Under the pieces are notes generated by a model. It was not told the origin of the DNA, did not search any database, and worked only from the letters and a program-made list of their open reading frames with translations. A stretch of 64,000 nt of DNA from Brassica napus (lineage: Eukaryota; Streptophyta; Magnoliopsida; Brassicales; Brassicaceae), in contig NC_063448.1 in NCBI RefSeq assembly GCF_020379485.1, positions 19,801,726 through 19,865,725 of the forward strand, in the 5' to 3' direction. This document shows, piece by piece, positions 14,088 to 24,417 of the stretch. Position 1 is the stretch's first letter. Every line of letters starts with the position of its first letter. The translations under genes were made by a program, and so were the position numbers.

Positions 14088-14783
14088 TTACTGCCAACTG
14101 TCGAAGGGCCGGAAACTCGTGGCGCAACGAAAATCTCGGAGGAAAAGACCAACCTCTTTTATCCAGAAGCATCGGTTACACATGTCTTCAGTCTTGCTTA
14201 ACTCCATCTGCCACAGATCCCAATCGAAATCCAACGTAGGTGCACATGGGCAATTATAAAACAAGGGTTGATCTGTTGACATGAACATGAACTTCTTTGT
14301 TAAGAACCCCTCGTTAACGACCGGCACCCACGGAACATCATACATTCTAACAAGCCATCCAATTGTACCAACTGCTTCTCTCGTAAAACTAGCGAAGTAT
14401 TCCTCATCATCCCAGTAGAGTTTGCGAGTCATTGCATAGGTATACAACGCTCGTTCGTATCCAGCATCCGCTGCTCTCTTCATCAAAGCAAGACCTTCTT
14501 CGTGGCGTTGTAGGGCGTAGAAATACTCAACACCCTTGATGTAAAGAATACTTGGGTTTCTGACATCGTAGCATCTTCTCAACAACGTATCACTCAAGCC
14601 TGTCCACCAAGGGTATTTATACAGATCAAACGAAGAATAGACGTCAGGCGTGTCTGCCAGCGTACGCATTGACTTACAAGTAGATCTGAGTCTATACAGA
14701 TCTTGAAAGGAATTTTTTGCGACGCAGGAGACAATCAATTGTTGGATTTCTGAAGGGAGATCTAGAAAAGTCGTCTCTGCCAT
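14088..14783 (-). CDS. F-box protein with Sel1-like segment (At2g35280/At1g67623 type)
   Basis: A predicted SCF ubiquitin-ligase adaptor of a Brassicaceae-expanded family, 231 aa and uninterrupted. The N-terminal F-box covers about residues 5-45 (FLDLPSEIQQLIVSCVAKNS, then LYRLRSTCKSMRTLAD). A Sel1-like helical segment follows (GVEYFYALQRHEEGLALMKR, then ADAGYERALYTYAM, about 85-125). The C-terminal part has conserved cysteines (YNCPCAPTLD, MCNRCFWIKEVGLFLRDF). The intact frame begins at an ATG just after noncoding sequence, and no intron is needed. A frameshifted paralogue lies at 17529-18211 on the same strand, so this is a local duplicate pair. It sits between the transposon genes of the large MULE-like block and may be captured cargo. 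No substrate can be inferred. Confidence 0.78.
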   Translation of the reverse strand: MAETTFLDLPSEIQQLIVSCVAKNSFQDLYRLRSTCKSMRTLADTPDVYSSFDLYKYPWWTGLSDTLLRRCYDVRNPSILYIKGVEYFYALQRHEEGLALMKRAADAGYERALYTYAMTRKLYWDDEEYFASFTREAVGTIGWLVRMYDVPWVPVVNEGFLTKKFMFMSTDQPLFYNCPCAPTLDFDWDLWQMELSKTEDMCNRCFWIKEVGLFLRDFRCATSFRPFDSWQ

Positions 14784-15136
14784 TATAGCCAGATTGTGTT
14801 TTCAACGTTGTGCAAATGATGTCCAAAATTCAGTAATTATAGTGAGCGGACGGCGGCAAGCGAAGGGTTGTCTATTTACGATGGTCACGCCCGTATAAGT
14901 CATTATATTGAGGAGACGCATTGACCCTATACCGAGACAAACGAAATAATGAATTTTTTATTGACCCTTTAAAACATGATTTGACAGTGTTAGGTTTCAA
15001 ATGTAGGTGGGACAATAAATTCTCGTATTAACCTCACACGTTTTCTCTACAAACCTGTCTATTAAATTTCTATAATCCCTCTCATACCAACCATAAAACA
15101 GACCACAAAAAAACTCCCACAAGTGACCCCAATAGT
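14784..15136. other. Intergenic, divergent 5' regions of two F-box loci
   Basis: These 353 bp separate the ATGs of the minus-strand F-box gene and the plus-strand F-box pseudogene, so they should hold both promoters. The sequence is AT-rich. I see no clear repeat or conserved element. Confidence 0.5.
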
Positions 15137-15808
15137 ATGGAAGCTCACGTACTCCCAAATCTTCCCCAGGAAATTGTGTGCAAAATCATTGTGCTTGTCG
15201 GAGAGGAATCATTTTACAATCTTGGCCTTTTTCTGCGGGCTGGAAAACGCGGTTACGCCCTCGCACACGAGCCCTCAGTCTTGAAGAAATGCGATGTTAG
15301 TGAAATGGAGGACGGGTTCGTCACATGTCAAATACGCCAAGGTTGTCAGTTCCGGGAGTTTCATCTCAAGTGTGTCAGTGCTGGCAACAGAAAGGCAATC
15401 TACTATGAAGGTCTCCTTACAGCACCAAGCACATGACTTGAGGAGAGTATTAAAATATTGGAACCAAATGTCCCAATGCATGTATTCTCAACCCTAGCCG
15501 TCTTCAATGTTTGTCTTGGCAACGACAAGGAAGCGAGCAAAGTGTTTCAGCTGTTCGCAGCATATCACCATGACCTTCGATCGGATGATACTTGTGAAAT
15601 GGGAGAATCCATAGAGAATCAATTGAAAGCCTTTGGAGCGGAAGACCTGAACTGCAACAAATATGGGGAATCTTTCAAGTTCCCGGATGATGGCGTTATC
15701 AAGACACCCATGTGCGTGTATGGCCATGATTACGCAGACAACTTAGAAGGTGATTTCAAAAACTGCAGGCTATTTTGGATTTGCGTCAACATTGCAAACA
15801 TCCTTTAA
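15137..15808 (+). pseudogene. F-box protein gene (At1g67623 type) with one in-frame stop
   Basis: One reading frame runs from the ATG at 15137 to 15808 (223 sense codons) and is broken only by a TGA at 15434-15436. Before the stop there is an F-box (LPNLPQEIVCKIIVLVGEES) and FREFHLKCVSAGNRKAIYYE. After it the same frame continues with LEESIKILEPNVPMHVFSTL and NVCLGNDKEASKVFQLFAA, the usual second half of this family. The two halves were likely one gene. The lesion could be a recent nonsense mutation, or an allele still partly expressed as the 99-aa F-box half. No frameshift is needed. Confidence 0.7.
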
Positions 15809-16040
15809 ATATTATTGACAGGGAAATCTCTCTGGTTTTCTCCTATGTCATTTATGTTTTAACATCTGCCGTTCCTCCCAAATGTAGTTCCTCGATCCCA
15901 ATACTACATATAATTTCTGTTGGAACAATACCTTTGCAAATTTAAATAACTAATTCATAACTAATTCATAGGTTATAACACGTTTACAGCAGATGTTGAG
16001 ATACCAAAATACAAGCTTGCAGGACAAATTAAACATCTCT

Positions 16041-16503
16041 TCACATATTTAGAAACCCGTTAATGATGTCTTCCTCTATTTCTTCATTTTTGCCCAAATC
16101 ACTCTGGAGGTGCGAGATGGTCTTCTTCAATTCCATGATAGTCCGCTTTTGTTCAGAAATTTCGTCTCTAGCTTCAATCAGAGCTTGCTTTTGCCATCCG
16201 AAAGGTTCTTCCTCATCGATACATTGGAAAAACCCACAATCAAGTGGACTCTACAAGATAAACGAAATGAAAACCCCTTCGATAAATAACAACACAATAC
16301 TACTATTCTACCTTCCAGCGTTCACAGTCGTAGAACTTCCGACCAGGATTTTTGTCTGTCCAAGATTTACATTTCTTCGCCGGCAACGCACAGAAACAAC
16401 GCACATCGGTTTCATTACCCTTTCCCTTTGCCTTTCCCTTATAGCTCGATCTGCCACCGAATTCCATATCTCTTCCCAGTTGGAGAACAATAATGAACAC
16501 CAA
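16041..16503 (-). CDS. GRF-type zinc-finger protein with C-terminal coiled coil, two exons
   Basis: Exon 1 is 16503-16312 and exon 2 is 16250-16041, joined across a 61-bp GT/AG intron. This restores a continuous frame of 133 codons plus stop. Exon 1 gives RCFCALPAKKCKSWTDKNPG followed by RKFYDCERWK. Exon 2 continues SPLDCGFFQCIDEEEPFGWQ and then a Glu/Lys-rich helix ending in KKTISHLQSDLGKNEEIEED. The C-x-C, SWT-KNPGRKF-C and CGFF-W spacing is the plant GRF zinc finger, a proposed nucleic-acid-binding module. The true start may be the internal ATG at 16467 (MEFGGRSS), which removes a hydrophobic leader atypical of the family. A divergent GRF-like gene begins 254 bp away on the other strand. 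Confidence 0.72.
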
Positions 16504-16757
16504 AAAAGGACTGAAATCGAATTGGAGAAAAGAATTTTGGGAAAAAATGTAAATGGGTCGGATTTAGGGTTTGGACTGGGCTGGATTTTTGGGCAACCCG
16601 GACCGAAATTTGAATTTACTTTAATTTAAATTTTGAAATAAAGTGCACAGTGACGAGCACTTTCTCCAACTTCGACCTAATAATATCTCCCTTTCTCCTT
16701 TATCCAACTTCGACCTAATAACATCTCCCTTTCTCCTTTACCAGCAAAATTCCCTCG

Positions 16758-17243
16758 ATGTCGACTTCCAGCAGCTCGGATGGTGCCTCGTATGTGGACA
16801 TGCTTTACGCTGTGAACGACTCCAACTTTGGAATCCCGGATCGTTGTCCTTGCAGAAGCGCAATTATCATTCAGATCTCTACAGAAGCGGCAGCCATTCC
16901 GAAGAAATACTTTGTATGCAAAGATTTCAAGGTGAGTTGTAATCTTTTATGTAATTGTTGGCTTTGCTTCCAAAGATTTAAAGGTAAGTTGTAATCCTAT
17001 TTCCAGAATGACGGGTTGCACAGAAAGCAAGAATGGACCGCCGCTATCGAAGACGAAACCCGACGTTTGAAGAAAACAGTTGACGACCACGAATCCAGGA
17101 TACGTAGCTTAGGTCGTGTTGAATATCGGATCGATCGAATTGATGAAGATGCCCAAAAAAATGACGGTGAGATTGCAAACCTTGGTTATCAGATCCACGA
17201 GATGGAGAAAGTCTTGAAGAAAAACACTGAGGAGATTGCATAA
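16758..17243 (+). CDS. Divergent GRF-like zinc-finger/coiled-coil protein, two exons
   Basis: Exon 1 is 16758-16931 and exon 2 is 17007-17243 (GT/AG, phase 0), giving 136 aa. After a Ser-rich start the protein has GIPDRCPCRSAII, then KYFVCKDFK|NDGLHRKQEW, a degenerate GRF-like finger of a type common in Brassicaceae transposon-rich regions. The C-terminal 75 residues form a coiled coil (DETRRLKKTVDDHESRIRSL, IHEMEKVLKKNTEEIA). The intron contains a short internal duplication of the donor region (GTGAGTTGTAATC, then GTAAGTTGTAATC), so alternative donors are possible. It pairs head to head with the minus-strand GRF gene. The function is unknown. Confidence 0.62.
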
Positions 17244-17528
17244 CTCAAGGAAATTATTGAGAAACTTTAATATAATATATTGTTGCATCTATTTCGTAGT
17301 ATCTATTCCGGCAGACATATGGTGTGCAACTTTTATATATGGTGTGCAAGTTTTATATTGATGTAATTGTATCCAACGTTTCAATTGACATAATAGTATC
17401 CTACATTTCAATTGACATAATAGTATTCTCGTCGAAAGATTAGAAATATTTGTTGGTGTGCTACAATTTAACAACGGTGTACGTAGGATAGAGTAGTGTG
17501 CATGAAGATTACCACCATCCAACAAGTC
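17244..17528. other. Noncoding stretch with GGTGTGCAA/GGTGTAC motifs
   Basis: Repeated short motifs GGTGTGCAAC, GGTGTGCAAG, GGTGTGCTAC and GGTGTACGTA occur between 17319 and 17500, along with AATTGACATAATAGTAT repeats. There is no coding signal. It belongs to the same motif class as the region downstream of the Ulp1-type gene. Confidence 0.5.
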
Positions 17529-18211
17529 TTAACGCCACGTTTCAAAGTTTGGATGACCGGTGGATGCCTTGAAGTCGCGTAGAAAAAGACCAACCTCTTT
17601 TATCCAAAAGCACCGGTTACACATGTCTTCAGCCTTCCTATTGTCGATGTCCCATAATGCCCAATGTCCCTCCAATATAGGAGAACAAGGACAGCTGTAA
17701 AATATCGATGCGACTGTTGATATAAAGACGTGCCTCCTTATGTGGAAGTAGTCGATCCAGCCGAGGATCTTACCAGCAGTCCGATCTTAGCGACGTAGTC
17801 TCTTAAAAATCCCCTGAAGTGGTCGCCATCATCATCCCATAATTTGCTTGTCATGGCGTAGGTATACGAGGCTCGCTCGAATCCAGCATCGGCTGCTCTC
17901 TTCATCAAATCAAGACCCTCAACGTACATATTTCGCCTGTAAAAATACTCAACGCCCTTGATGTAAAGTGTACTTGGGTTTCCCTGGGCATAGCATCTTC
18001 TCAATAGGTAACGGAGCCTGAACCCGTTAAGCCTCCACGGGTATTTAAACAAATCAAACGAAGCGTAAACGTCTTCGTCGTCTGCCAACGAACGCATAGC
18101 CTTGCAAGTAGCGCGGAGTCTAAAAAGATCTTCGAAGGAGTTATGTGCCACGCGTTTAACGACTAACCCCTGGACCTCAGGTGGGAGGCTGAGTATAGGG
18201 AATTGTTCCAT
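17529..18211 (-). pseudogene. F-box/Sel1-like gene copy with a frameshift
   Basis: This is a paralogue of the intact F-box gene at 14088-14783. The first 157 codons (from MEQFPILSLPPEVQG) carry the F-box and the Sel1-like segment (GVEYFYRRNMYVEGLDLMKR). The frame then stops at 17738. Another minus frame from about 17755 continues with IFYSCPCSPILEGHW, MCNRCFWIKEVGLFLRDFK and a stop at 17529-17531, matching the C terminus of the intact copy. A single small indel near 17755-17765 explains the break. A GTAAG sequence near the break could mimic a donor, but no nearby acceptor restores the frame. Confidence 0.75.
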
Positions 18212-18844
18212 TTTTAGGAGATTTCTGCTTATAAGTTACGACAAGAATGTGTCACTGCTTCCAAAAATCGAATAGGGTCAACCCAATTTATAATCGAGGT
18301 TTGCATAACAAACAGAGATGAAATGATGTGACTAGCGAAGGAGTATCATAGGGACGAAACGAAATGATGCAAGATGAAAATACTTAACCGTTTAACGGGT
18401 ATGAGGACAGTTAACCGTTTAACGGGTATGACAATTGTTTACACCAACTTTCCTTCTTCAATACCACTTACATTGGGCCGAATGATGCGTCGGTCTTACA
18501 ACAGAAAGAGTACAGATATATTATTGTGGACTAAAACTGTGTTTCCGTTTGACTTTCGTATTAAAGTCTATCCATGTATACCACGTACTATAAATAACTA
18601 AACGTGTACAACTTATTCTAAAGGGTGTACAACTCATTGTGTAGCTAAATTGCAGACACTATTTTTTTGTGTTTATATATTATATTTATTCCAGTATATG
18701 GTTAATTTTGATAGAGGTATGTTATGTAAGGATATGAGCGGCAGGTGTACGGGTTTATGATTGAAATCTATGCAGGTATACCCATCTCGGTAATATGGTT
18801 AATTATGATTGATTTCAAAATATTTAGTTAATTATGATTGCTTT
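18212..18844. other. Noncoding; short tandem repeat and TGTACAAC/GTATACC motifs
   Basis: A 23-bp unit containing TTAACCGTTTAACGGGTATG is repeated twice at about 18385-18430. GTGTACAAC occurs twice near 18604-18630, and AGGTGTACGG and AGGTATACCC lie near 18745 and 18773. No gene is seen. The last part is the 3' flank of the gag-like ORF. Confidence 0.5.
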
Positions 18845-19222
18845 TCATTTCCCGTCGTTTTCTTCCGAAATGGCGATGAGGTAAAGGCGGTTTCGGGCTT
18901 TCTTCTTCGGCCGGTTCCCCGATTCGTCAGATTTGGTTGTAGAGCCATCGGTATCACCCGACGTCTCACATTCTCCGCTTCGGGATTTCTCCTTCGACCG
19001 GTTCCTTGATTCATCAGATTCATCACCCTCTTCAACATCTAAAGCTGCCTGCATTATGTCGTCAATGGTTGAGAACAAGTGAACCCCAAGCTCTGCCCGT
19101 ATTTCCTCGCGTAAACCATCTCGATACATCATTACCAAGGTCTCCTGTTGGTGTATTTCAAGGAGTCCGGATTTTAGGAACAATGTATTGTATTCTCTAA
19201 CTGTATAATCTCCTTGCTTCAT
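18845..19222 (-). CDS. Small retrotransposon-gag-like protein
   Basis: An intact 125-aa frame. Residues 1-65 resemble the C-terminal half of a plant retrotransposon gag/capsid domain (MKQGDYTVREYNTLFLKSGL, then MMYRDGLREEIRAELGVHLF and MQAALDVEE). The rest is a charged Ser/Lys/Arg/Glu-rich tail with likely nuclear signals (RPKKKARNR). No protease, polymerase or LTR accompanies it. A TATA-like ATATAAATAG sits about 40 bp upstream of the ATG. It shares a short 5' region with the plus-strand transposon-protein gene. It may be a captured or independently used gag fragment, or simply the remnant of a deleted retroelement. Confidence 0.5.
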   Translation of the reverse strand: MKQGDYTVREYNTLFLKSGLLEIHQQETLVMMYRDGLREEIRAELGVHLFSTIDDIMQAALDVEEGDESDESRNRSKEKSRSGECETSGDTDGSTTKSDESGNRPKKKARNRLYLIAISEENDGK

Positions 19223-19261
19223 TTTAAGGTTGTGTGTTCATAAACAACTGAACCATTCGTT

Positions 19262-19271
19262 CTATTTATAT
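19262..19271 (-). promoter_or_regulatory. TATA box of the gag-like ORF
   Basis: ATATAAATAG read on the minus strand, about 40 bp before the ATG at 19222. A start site the usual 30 bp downstream would leave a very short leader. Confidence 0.45.
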
Positions 19272-19325
19272 GTTAGGCACTGTTTCGTGTTATACAACCG
19301 TTGTATATTGGATCCCACATACAAC

Positions 19326-19409
19326 GTTAAACACGTATGGCCCAAAGATTATGTTTTGGGCCTAACTTAATTTGGGGGTTAAACACGTATGGCCCAAAGA
19401 TTATGTTTT
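19326..19409. repeat. Two direct copies of a 32-bp unit in a divergent promoter region
   Basis: GTTAAACACGTATGGCCCAA and the bases that follow recur at 19326-19357 and 19378-19409, lying between the divergent gag-like and transposon-protein genes. The unit contains ACACGTATGG and TGGCCCAAA, the latter resembling the GGCCCA promoter motif of plants. Confidence 0.6.
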
Positions 19410-19577
19410 CGTTGCGTTAGTGGTCCCTTCATCCACCTTTTTCATTAATGAGGAAGACAGACTGACTTGACGGGTGCGCTGCTCGAAATCCACTATCTCC
19501 TCTCGGAAACTGTATTTGTTTCTCCTTCGTACTCATCTTCTAGATCTAATTTGAGAAAAAAAATTGAAACCCTAACA

Positions 19578-20513
19578 ATGTTGACTTTGTCATCTGCCTC
19601 CACCCAGGGAAGCCGTCGTGAATACATCACCACAAGTTCAGATTACCGCTCAAGTTCCTCACCTGAGCCGGCCGAGGAAGAACTTCGTTTTATGACATTT
19701 GAAGCGCGGCTACAAGCCAGTCGGGGGTACTTTATCGCCGGCCCACCGGTGCCAAACCCATGGTCTAATCGTCATTTAACTGAAGTAAGCTTCCGTAAGT
19801 ATTAACAACTTTGCTTACGAGGGTTTTTAGTCCAGGGGATGTTAGTGTTAGATGATCCGGGATTTGCTGAGGCTCGCTCAATAGTAGAAAATGTTGGGTG
19901 GATGTACATTGTTTTGCATGTGCGGCCTTTCTGTCCAAGGGTGGTTAGAGAATGCATCTCTAACCTATACGGTTCGGACGCGGGCGTTTATATCAGGGGA
20001 TGCCGTTTCGATTTCGACCCCGTTGTGATTAATCAACTATTTATGACTCCAATTGTGGAACAACCTCACACATGGGAGGATGGTGATCTGTCGCAGGCAA
20101 TTGCGTTCCTAACCGGTGGTCGCTGTACTCACTGGGAGCCTTTCTCCCTAACACAGCTCCTGCCACAGTATCTTTGCCTCTACAAACTGTGTGAGTTAAA
20201 CTGGCTACCTGGATTCCATGTAGCTGCAATGCTAAAAAAGCGTCTTCGTTTTCTCTTCGCGTTTGTAAGAGAAAAGCCGATAGTCTTTGGTCGATTGGCT
20301 TATGACCAGATCATCGAAATGTCTCGTCAGTCTGATGCGGACAAGAAAATTGTTCTCCCCAACTTGATCTATCAGACTCTCAATCTTCAAAGGGACATTT
20401 TGGCTCTTCCAGGTGATGAACCCCTAATTGGCCAGCCTCAAAATGTTAGCGGACTCGAGGCGGATCTTTCACTACGTAGGGGGAGAAGAGGTCGTATCCA
20501 TTCCGATGATTGA
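19578..20513 (+). CDS. Plant transposon protein (Athila ORF1 / 'putative plant transposon protein' type), two exons
   Basis: Exon 1 is 19578-19784 and exon 2 is 19836-20513, GT/AG, phase 0; 294 aa uninterrupted. The N-terminal part is Ser-rich. The core (GWMYIVLHVRPF, RECISNLYGSDAGVYIRGCR, FDFDPVVINQLF, LNWLPGFH) resembles the domain seen in Athila ORF1 and in stand-alone plant transposon proteins, whose biochemical role is unknown. It ends with a basic tail (LRRGRRGRIH). It points away from the gag-like ORF and converges with the mudrA pseudogene. No other Athila component is nearby, so it more likely belongs to the MULE-like block. Confidence 0.6.
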
Positions 20514-21032
20514 TAACTATACTTACATGTAATAGCTTCGGTTTCTGTCTGCAGTTTTTTGACAAACTCTATGCTACTCCAAGTTCTGTTTTCGGCTAGT
20601 ACACTAAGTACTTTTTTTTCCCTCTGTGTTGTTACTTTATTTGGATATAATATCTACTTTTGTTATTAATGTTATGCATCTATTGATCAACTATAGCTGT
20701 ACAACAAATATGTGCTACAACCATAATATATTTAGTACGAAAAACCCATACACCTCAACACTAGTTTCGTACACCATATCCAAACAAACACAGGTTCATC
20801 GGTGATCTACAATAAAATACATTCCAAAATGAGGTTGGTCGTTTTTATCAAAATACAGACTTTCTACATCCTCTATTCAGGGCTTAACTTCCTTGCAAGT
20901 GGTCTTTTGTGACCTTCCTTAAAACAGTTTGAGCACTTGTTCGGCTTATGTTTTTTACTCCCCCCCGATGTAAACAATAAAGTTGGTATAATTGGAGAAT
21001 TTACTATACGTTACTGAAAATATTGTTCAAAG
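20514..21032. other. Noncoding between convergent genes; TGTACA/GTACACC motifs
   Basis: CTGTACAAC near 20697, CATACACCTC near 20746 and CGTACACCATA near 20768 lie within AT-rich sequence. It contains the 3' ends of the two convergent genes. No coding signal. Confidence 0.45.
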
Positions 21033-24000
21033 TCAACACAACAGTCTTATCGGTATCTCTCCTGCGGACAGTTTACGTTTGATTCCTGGTCTTCCCTTCG
21101 TTCTTTTGGTCGTTGGTGGATAAAGATCAACCGTTAGTATTTCGGCTGGCACTTCAACATCCTTTGGATCCGGAACCGGAAGTATGATACCCCTAACTGT
21201 TTCAGCCCATCTCTCTTTGAGATGGTGTTTGCAAACAAACATGGTGTACTGCATATTACGGCAAGAAGCAGCAGCAATGGCATGTCGGCATGGCAAACCA
21301 AGCTTTTGGAATTCGAGGCAAGTGCAAGTTCGTTTATCAGATCATCCGTGAAACCAAAATTAGTTGGCCTGTGCGTAACTTCGAATAACCAAGTCGAACA
21401 TAGCATAACTAGAAGGCCCGTTGACAGCACCAGCTGTTCGACCAGTATCTTTTGAATATTATCTGGAACATTTCCCTTCATCTTATTGATCTCGGTGCGT
21501 CTGCTCACATACCATGTACACAGCTTCCGGCGAATAAACTCGAACAATGCCATTATAGGACTATCACGAGCGGGCAGAAGAGCATTATTCAACGATTCAG
21601 CAGCGTTAGAAGTCATCACGTTAAATCTCTCCTCTTCGAAATGTGAACGTGTCCATAGCTTCTTGTCGATCTTCTCCAAATAATCCTAACATCTCCAATC
21701 CGTCAGTTTAATAAGCTCCATTATCTCCTTAAACTCCAAAACTCTGAACACATCCCCAGCTCTGTCAACCATTGCTTTCTGTTGCAGCCCCTTAAACTTA
21801 TCATTAACGTTACGCTGGAGGTATACGAGACAAATACCATGGTGTGCACGTGGGTACCATTTATCTTTCGCTGCGAAAATTGCTGCGCATCTATCTGATA
21901 TTATACTTAAATCAGAACCATCCTCTACAATAGTAGATAACCTCTCGAAAAACCATGTCCAAGATTCTGTGTTCTCGCTTTCCACTACTGCGAAAGCAAT
22001 CGGGAATACGCGGCTGTTAGCATCTTGTCCGCTGGCACTTAGCAAAACACCTTTGTACTTTCAAAACATGTGGTGCCGTCCACCACTAGCACCTTCCTCA
22101 GGTACTTCCATCCATCGATGCATGCTTTCAGGGACATGAACGCATACTTAAACCTTGTTTTTCCTTCTTTGTCTTTTTCTGTTTTAATATCGGTGATTGT
22201 TCCAGGATTTGCTAGCTTGAGTACATGGAAGTAATGTGGTAGCATCTTGTATGAATCCTCCTCTGTTCCTTGCGCAGATGCAATCGCTAGTTCTTTCGCT
22301 TTCCAAGCTTTCCAGTATGAGCATGTATAGTTGAATTCCGTTTGCAACATTTCCGGAAGTTCCATAGCACGCGGCCCAGAGTAGAGCCTCTCGTATTTCG
22401 AACGCAATAGAGCTGCAAGCACTTTGGCTGCACCATGTTTTTTATACTTCCCTCTAACGTCGGCTACACATACATGATTCAGAATTGCCTTTTTAACCAG
22501 ATAAGTTGGAGAATCACCGAGTTGAATAGTCACTACTCTCCACTTGCATTCTTTTTCGTAGCATTTCGCCGTCAGTCGGCGTTTGCAATGCCTGAGCTTA
22601 AACGTGCACACCTTAGCAATTGCGTAGATTACCAACGTCAACTTGAACTCCGCTTTGTGCTTGAACGTCCTTCCCACGGATATGTCAGAGTCCTCCTTGC
22701 TGAAGTCAATGTCAAGAGGGTTGCAGCTGCTTCCATCCATTTCATTATACACACCATCTACATCATTATATCCATACATATCTGGTACTTGTATGCCTTT
22801 CATGAATGCTTCTCCACCCTGAACTTGTCTAGTTGCGGTGACAGGAGGATCAACATCGTCCTCATCTTCGAGCTCACGGTTGTGCGTGTTATATTGTTCT
22901 GGGGGAGTTTCGAGACATATGTCACCACTTTCAACGGCCTCTGTTGCTTGATTGGGCGCACAACCAACGTCTGTAGGAGTACCACTCACATTATTTCCGG
23001 CTTTCGTCAATACTTCTTCACCCTGAAATGCGGCCGGCTGGGGAATAGGAGTGTCAACAACAACATCATCATCATTATCTTCAGTCACCCGAGTGTGTTT
23101 GTTTTTAGATTGAGGGGGCGTCACAAGAACAACATCAACACCTACCTCGGTCTCTGTTACTTCTGTGTCCAATCTGGAGGGTGATCCAAGATCTCTTGCT
23201 AAATCGGTGATTTCCACAGAAGAATCGTTATTTTTGGATTTATATCCACCTCCACGTGATCGTTGCTTCTTACCACACGCCGATTTTTCAGCCCCTGTGC
23301 CACCAATACCGCCAGGACGCCGAATACCCTTCCCACCAGACTGTCCACCACTTCTTCCTTTGCCTGGACCTTCTACAAAATCGTCGTCGTCGTCCGTCAC
23401 GTAATCGTTTCTACAATAATCATGCCAGCCATTGTAGTCGTAATCGCTATCATCGCCTTCATCTTCTGCAGCAACATCTTCGTGAGCTCCTCCATTATTT
23501 CCATTCTCCACTGAGACCTGTTCAACACTTAGCGTTCTCGTATCTTCTATGAGACAGATTTGTTGAGGCAGATTATCTGACACCGTTTTTACTGCGCCTC
23601 CTTCTTCGACTTTGCCTTCCTTATTCTCTCTATTATCCACTGCCAAGTCATCTCCACAAACATTCCCCTTTTCTTGCTCGCAATTCTCTGAATTAGCCCC
23701 ACTCCCGTCGTCAAGAGTTTCTCCGCTTTTGTCTTGGTCCTTTGACGTCGTAACCATGCCGCCAGACTGAGAGTTGCGTTTGTAACGTTCTTCGATTTGC
23801 TGAACTTCCATCAAAAAAGCAACATCTTCATCAGGAGGTCAAACGGGTGCATTCATTTGGACCCGTATTACTCGTTCCGACCTTAGAAATATCATTTCTC
23901 CTCCAACACTTTCTCTTAATGTTACGAAGAGATTGACGGATTTGTCTGCCCGGTGAAGCGCCTTGAAAATCCTGAAATCTTTGTCCGTTGCTATCTCGAC

Positions 24001-24417
24001 AGGAGAAGCCACTAGGCCCACCATTTCACTCTCTCCATCATTCAGCCAATACGACATCTCGGCTAACACTTCCCTTCCCAAAAGCCCATACGCAGCTAGA
24101 ATACACGTTTTTAACTCCTCAGCACCTCTAATTCTGGACGAATCGACGGCTCTACCCATTCTATCATTGTCTATCTTGAAATCCCAAGCTCCATTGTCAA
24201 ACATTGTCCACCTCCCAGCCATAACCACAATGCAAGAATTACACAGACCTACGGTCCAAGCATGAGCACCCGTTAGTGTCATTTGCCAAATAGAGGAAGC
24301 ACACAATTGTAAAAACAAATACAGAAACTTAGAGCTCAAACTCTGTACCTTCGCCGGTGTTGGTCCTGATTTCCTTACTGCCTGTGCCACCACTACTTGA
24401 CCTGACGTTCCGACCAC
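21033..24417 (-). pseudogene. MuDR-type (mudrA/VANDAL-like) transposase, broken by two stops and two frameshifts
   Basis: This remnant of the MULE transposase reads on minus. An N-terminal region (24417-23839) is followed in the same frame, after a TGA at 23839-23841, by a long acidic region and a DNA-binding domain (about 22700-22300: RTFKHKAEFKLTLVIYAIAK, then CTFKLRHC). The MULE catalytic core starts with VVDGT. A frameshift near 22045 separates it from LLSASGQDANSR and SDRCAAIFAAKDKWYP. A TAG at 21686-21688 and a second frameshift near 21335 separate AAESLNNALLPARD from the SWIM finger (TCTCLEFQKLGLPCRHA). The DDE-like Asp/Asp/Glu positions and the SWIM cysteines and histidine remain recognisable, so decay is recent to moderate. 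The protein should have mobilised the surrounding MULE. Confidence 0.88.

Noticed and set aside
22435..23184. 249-aa plus-strand ORF
   Set aside because: It is antisense to the mudrA coding region, whose minus-strand frame has recognisable domains.
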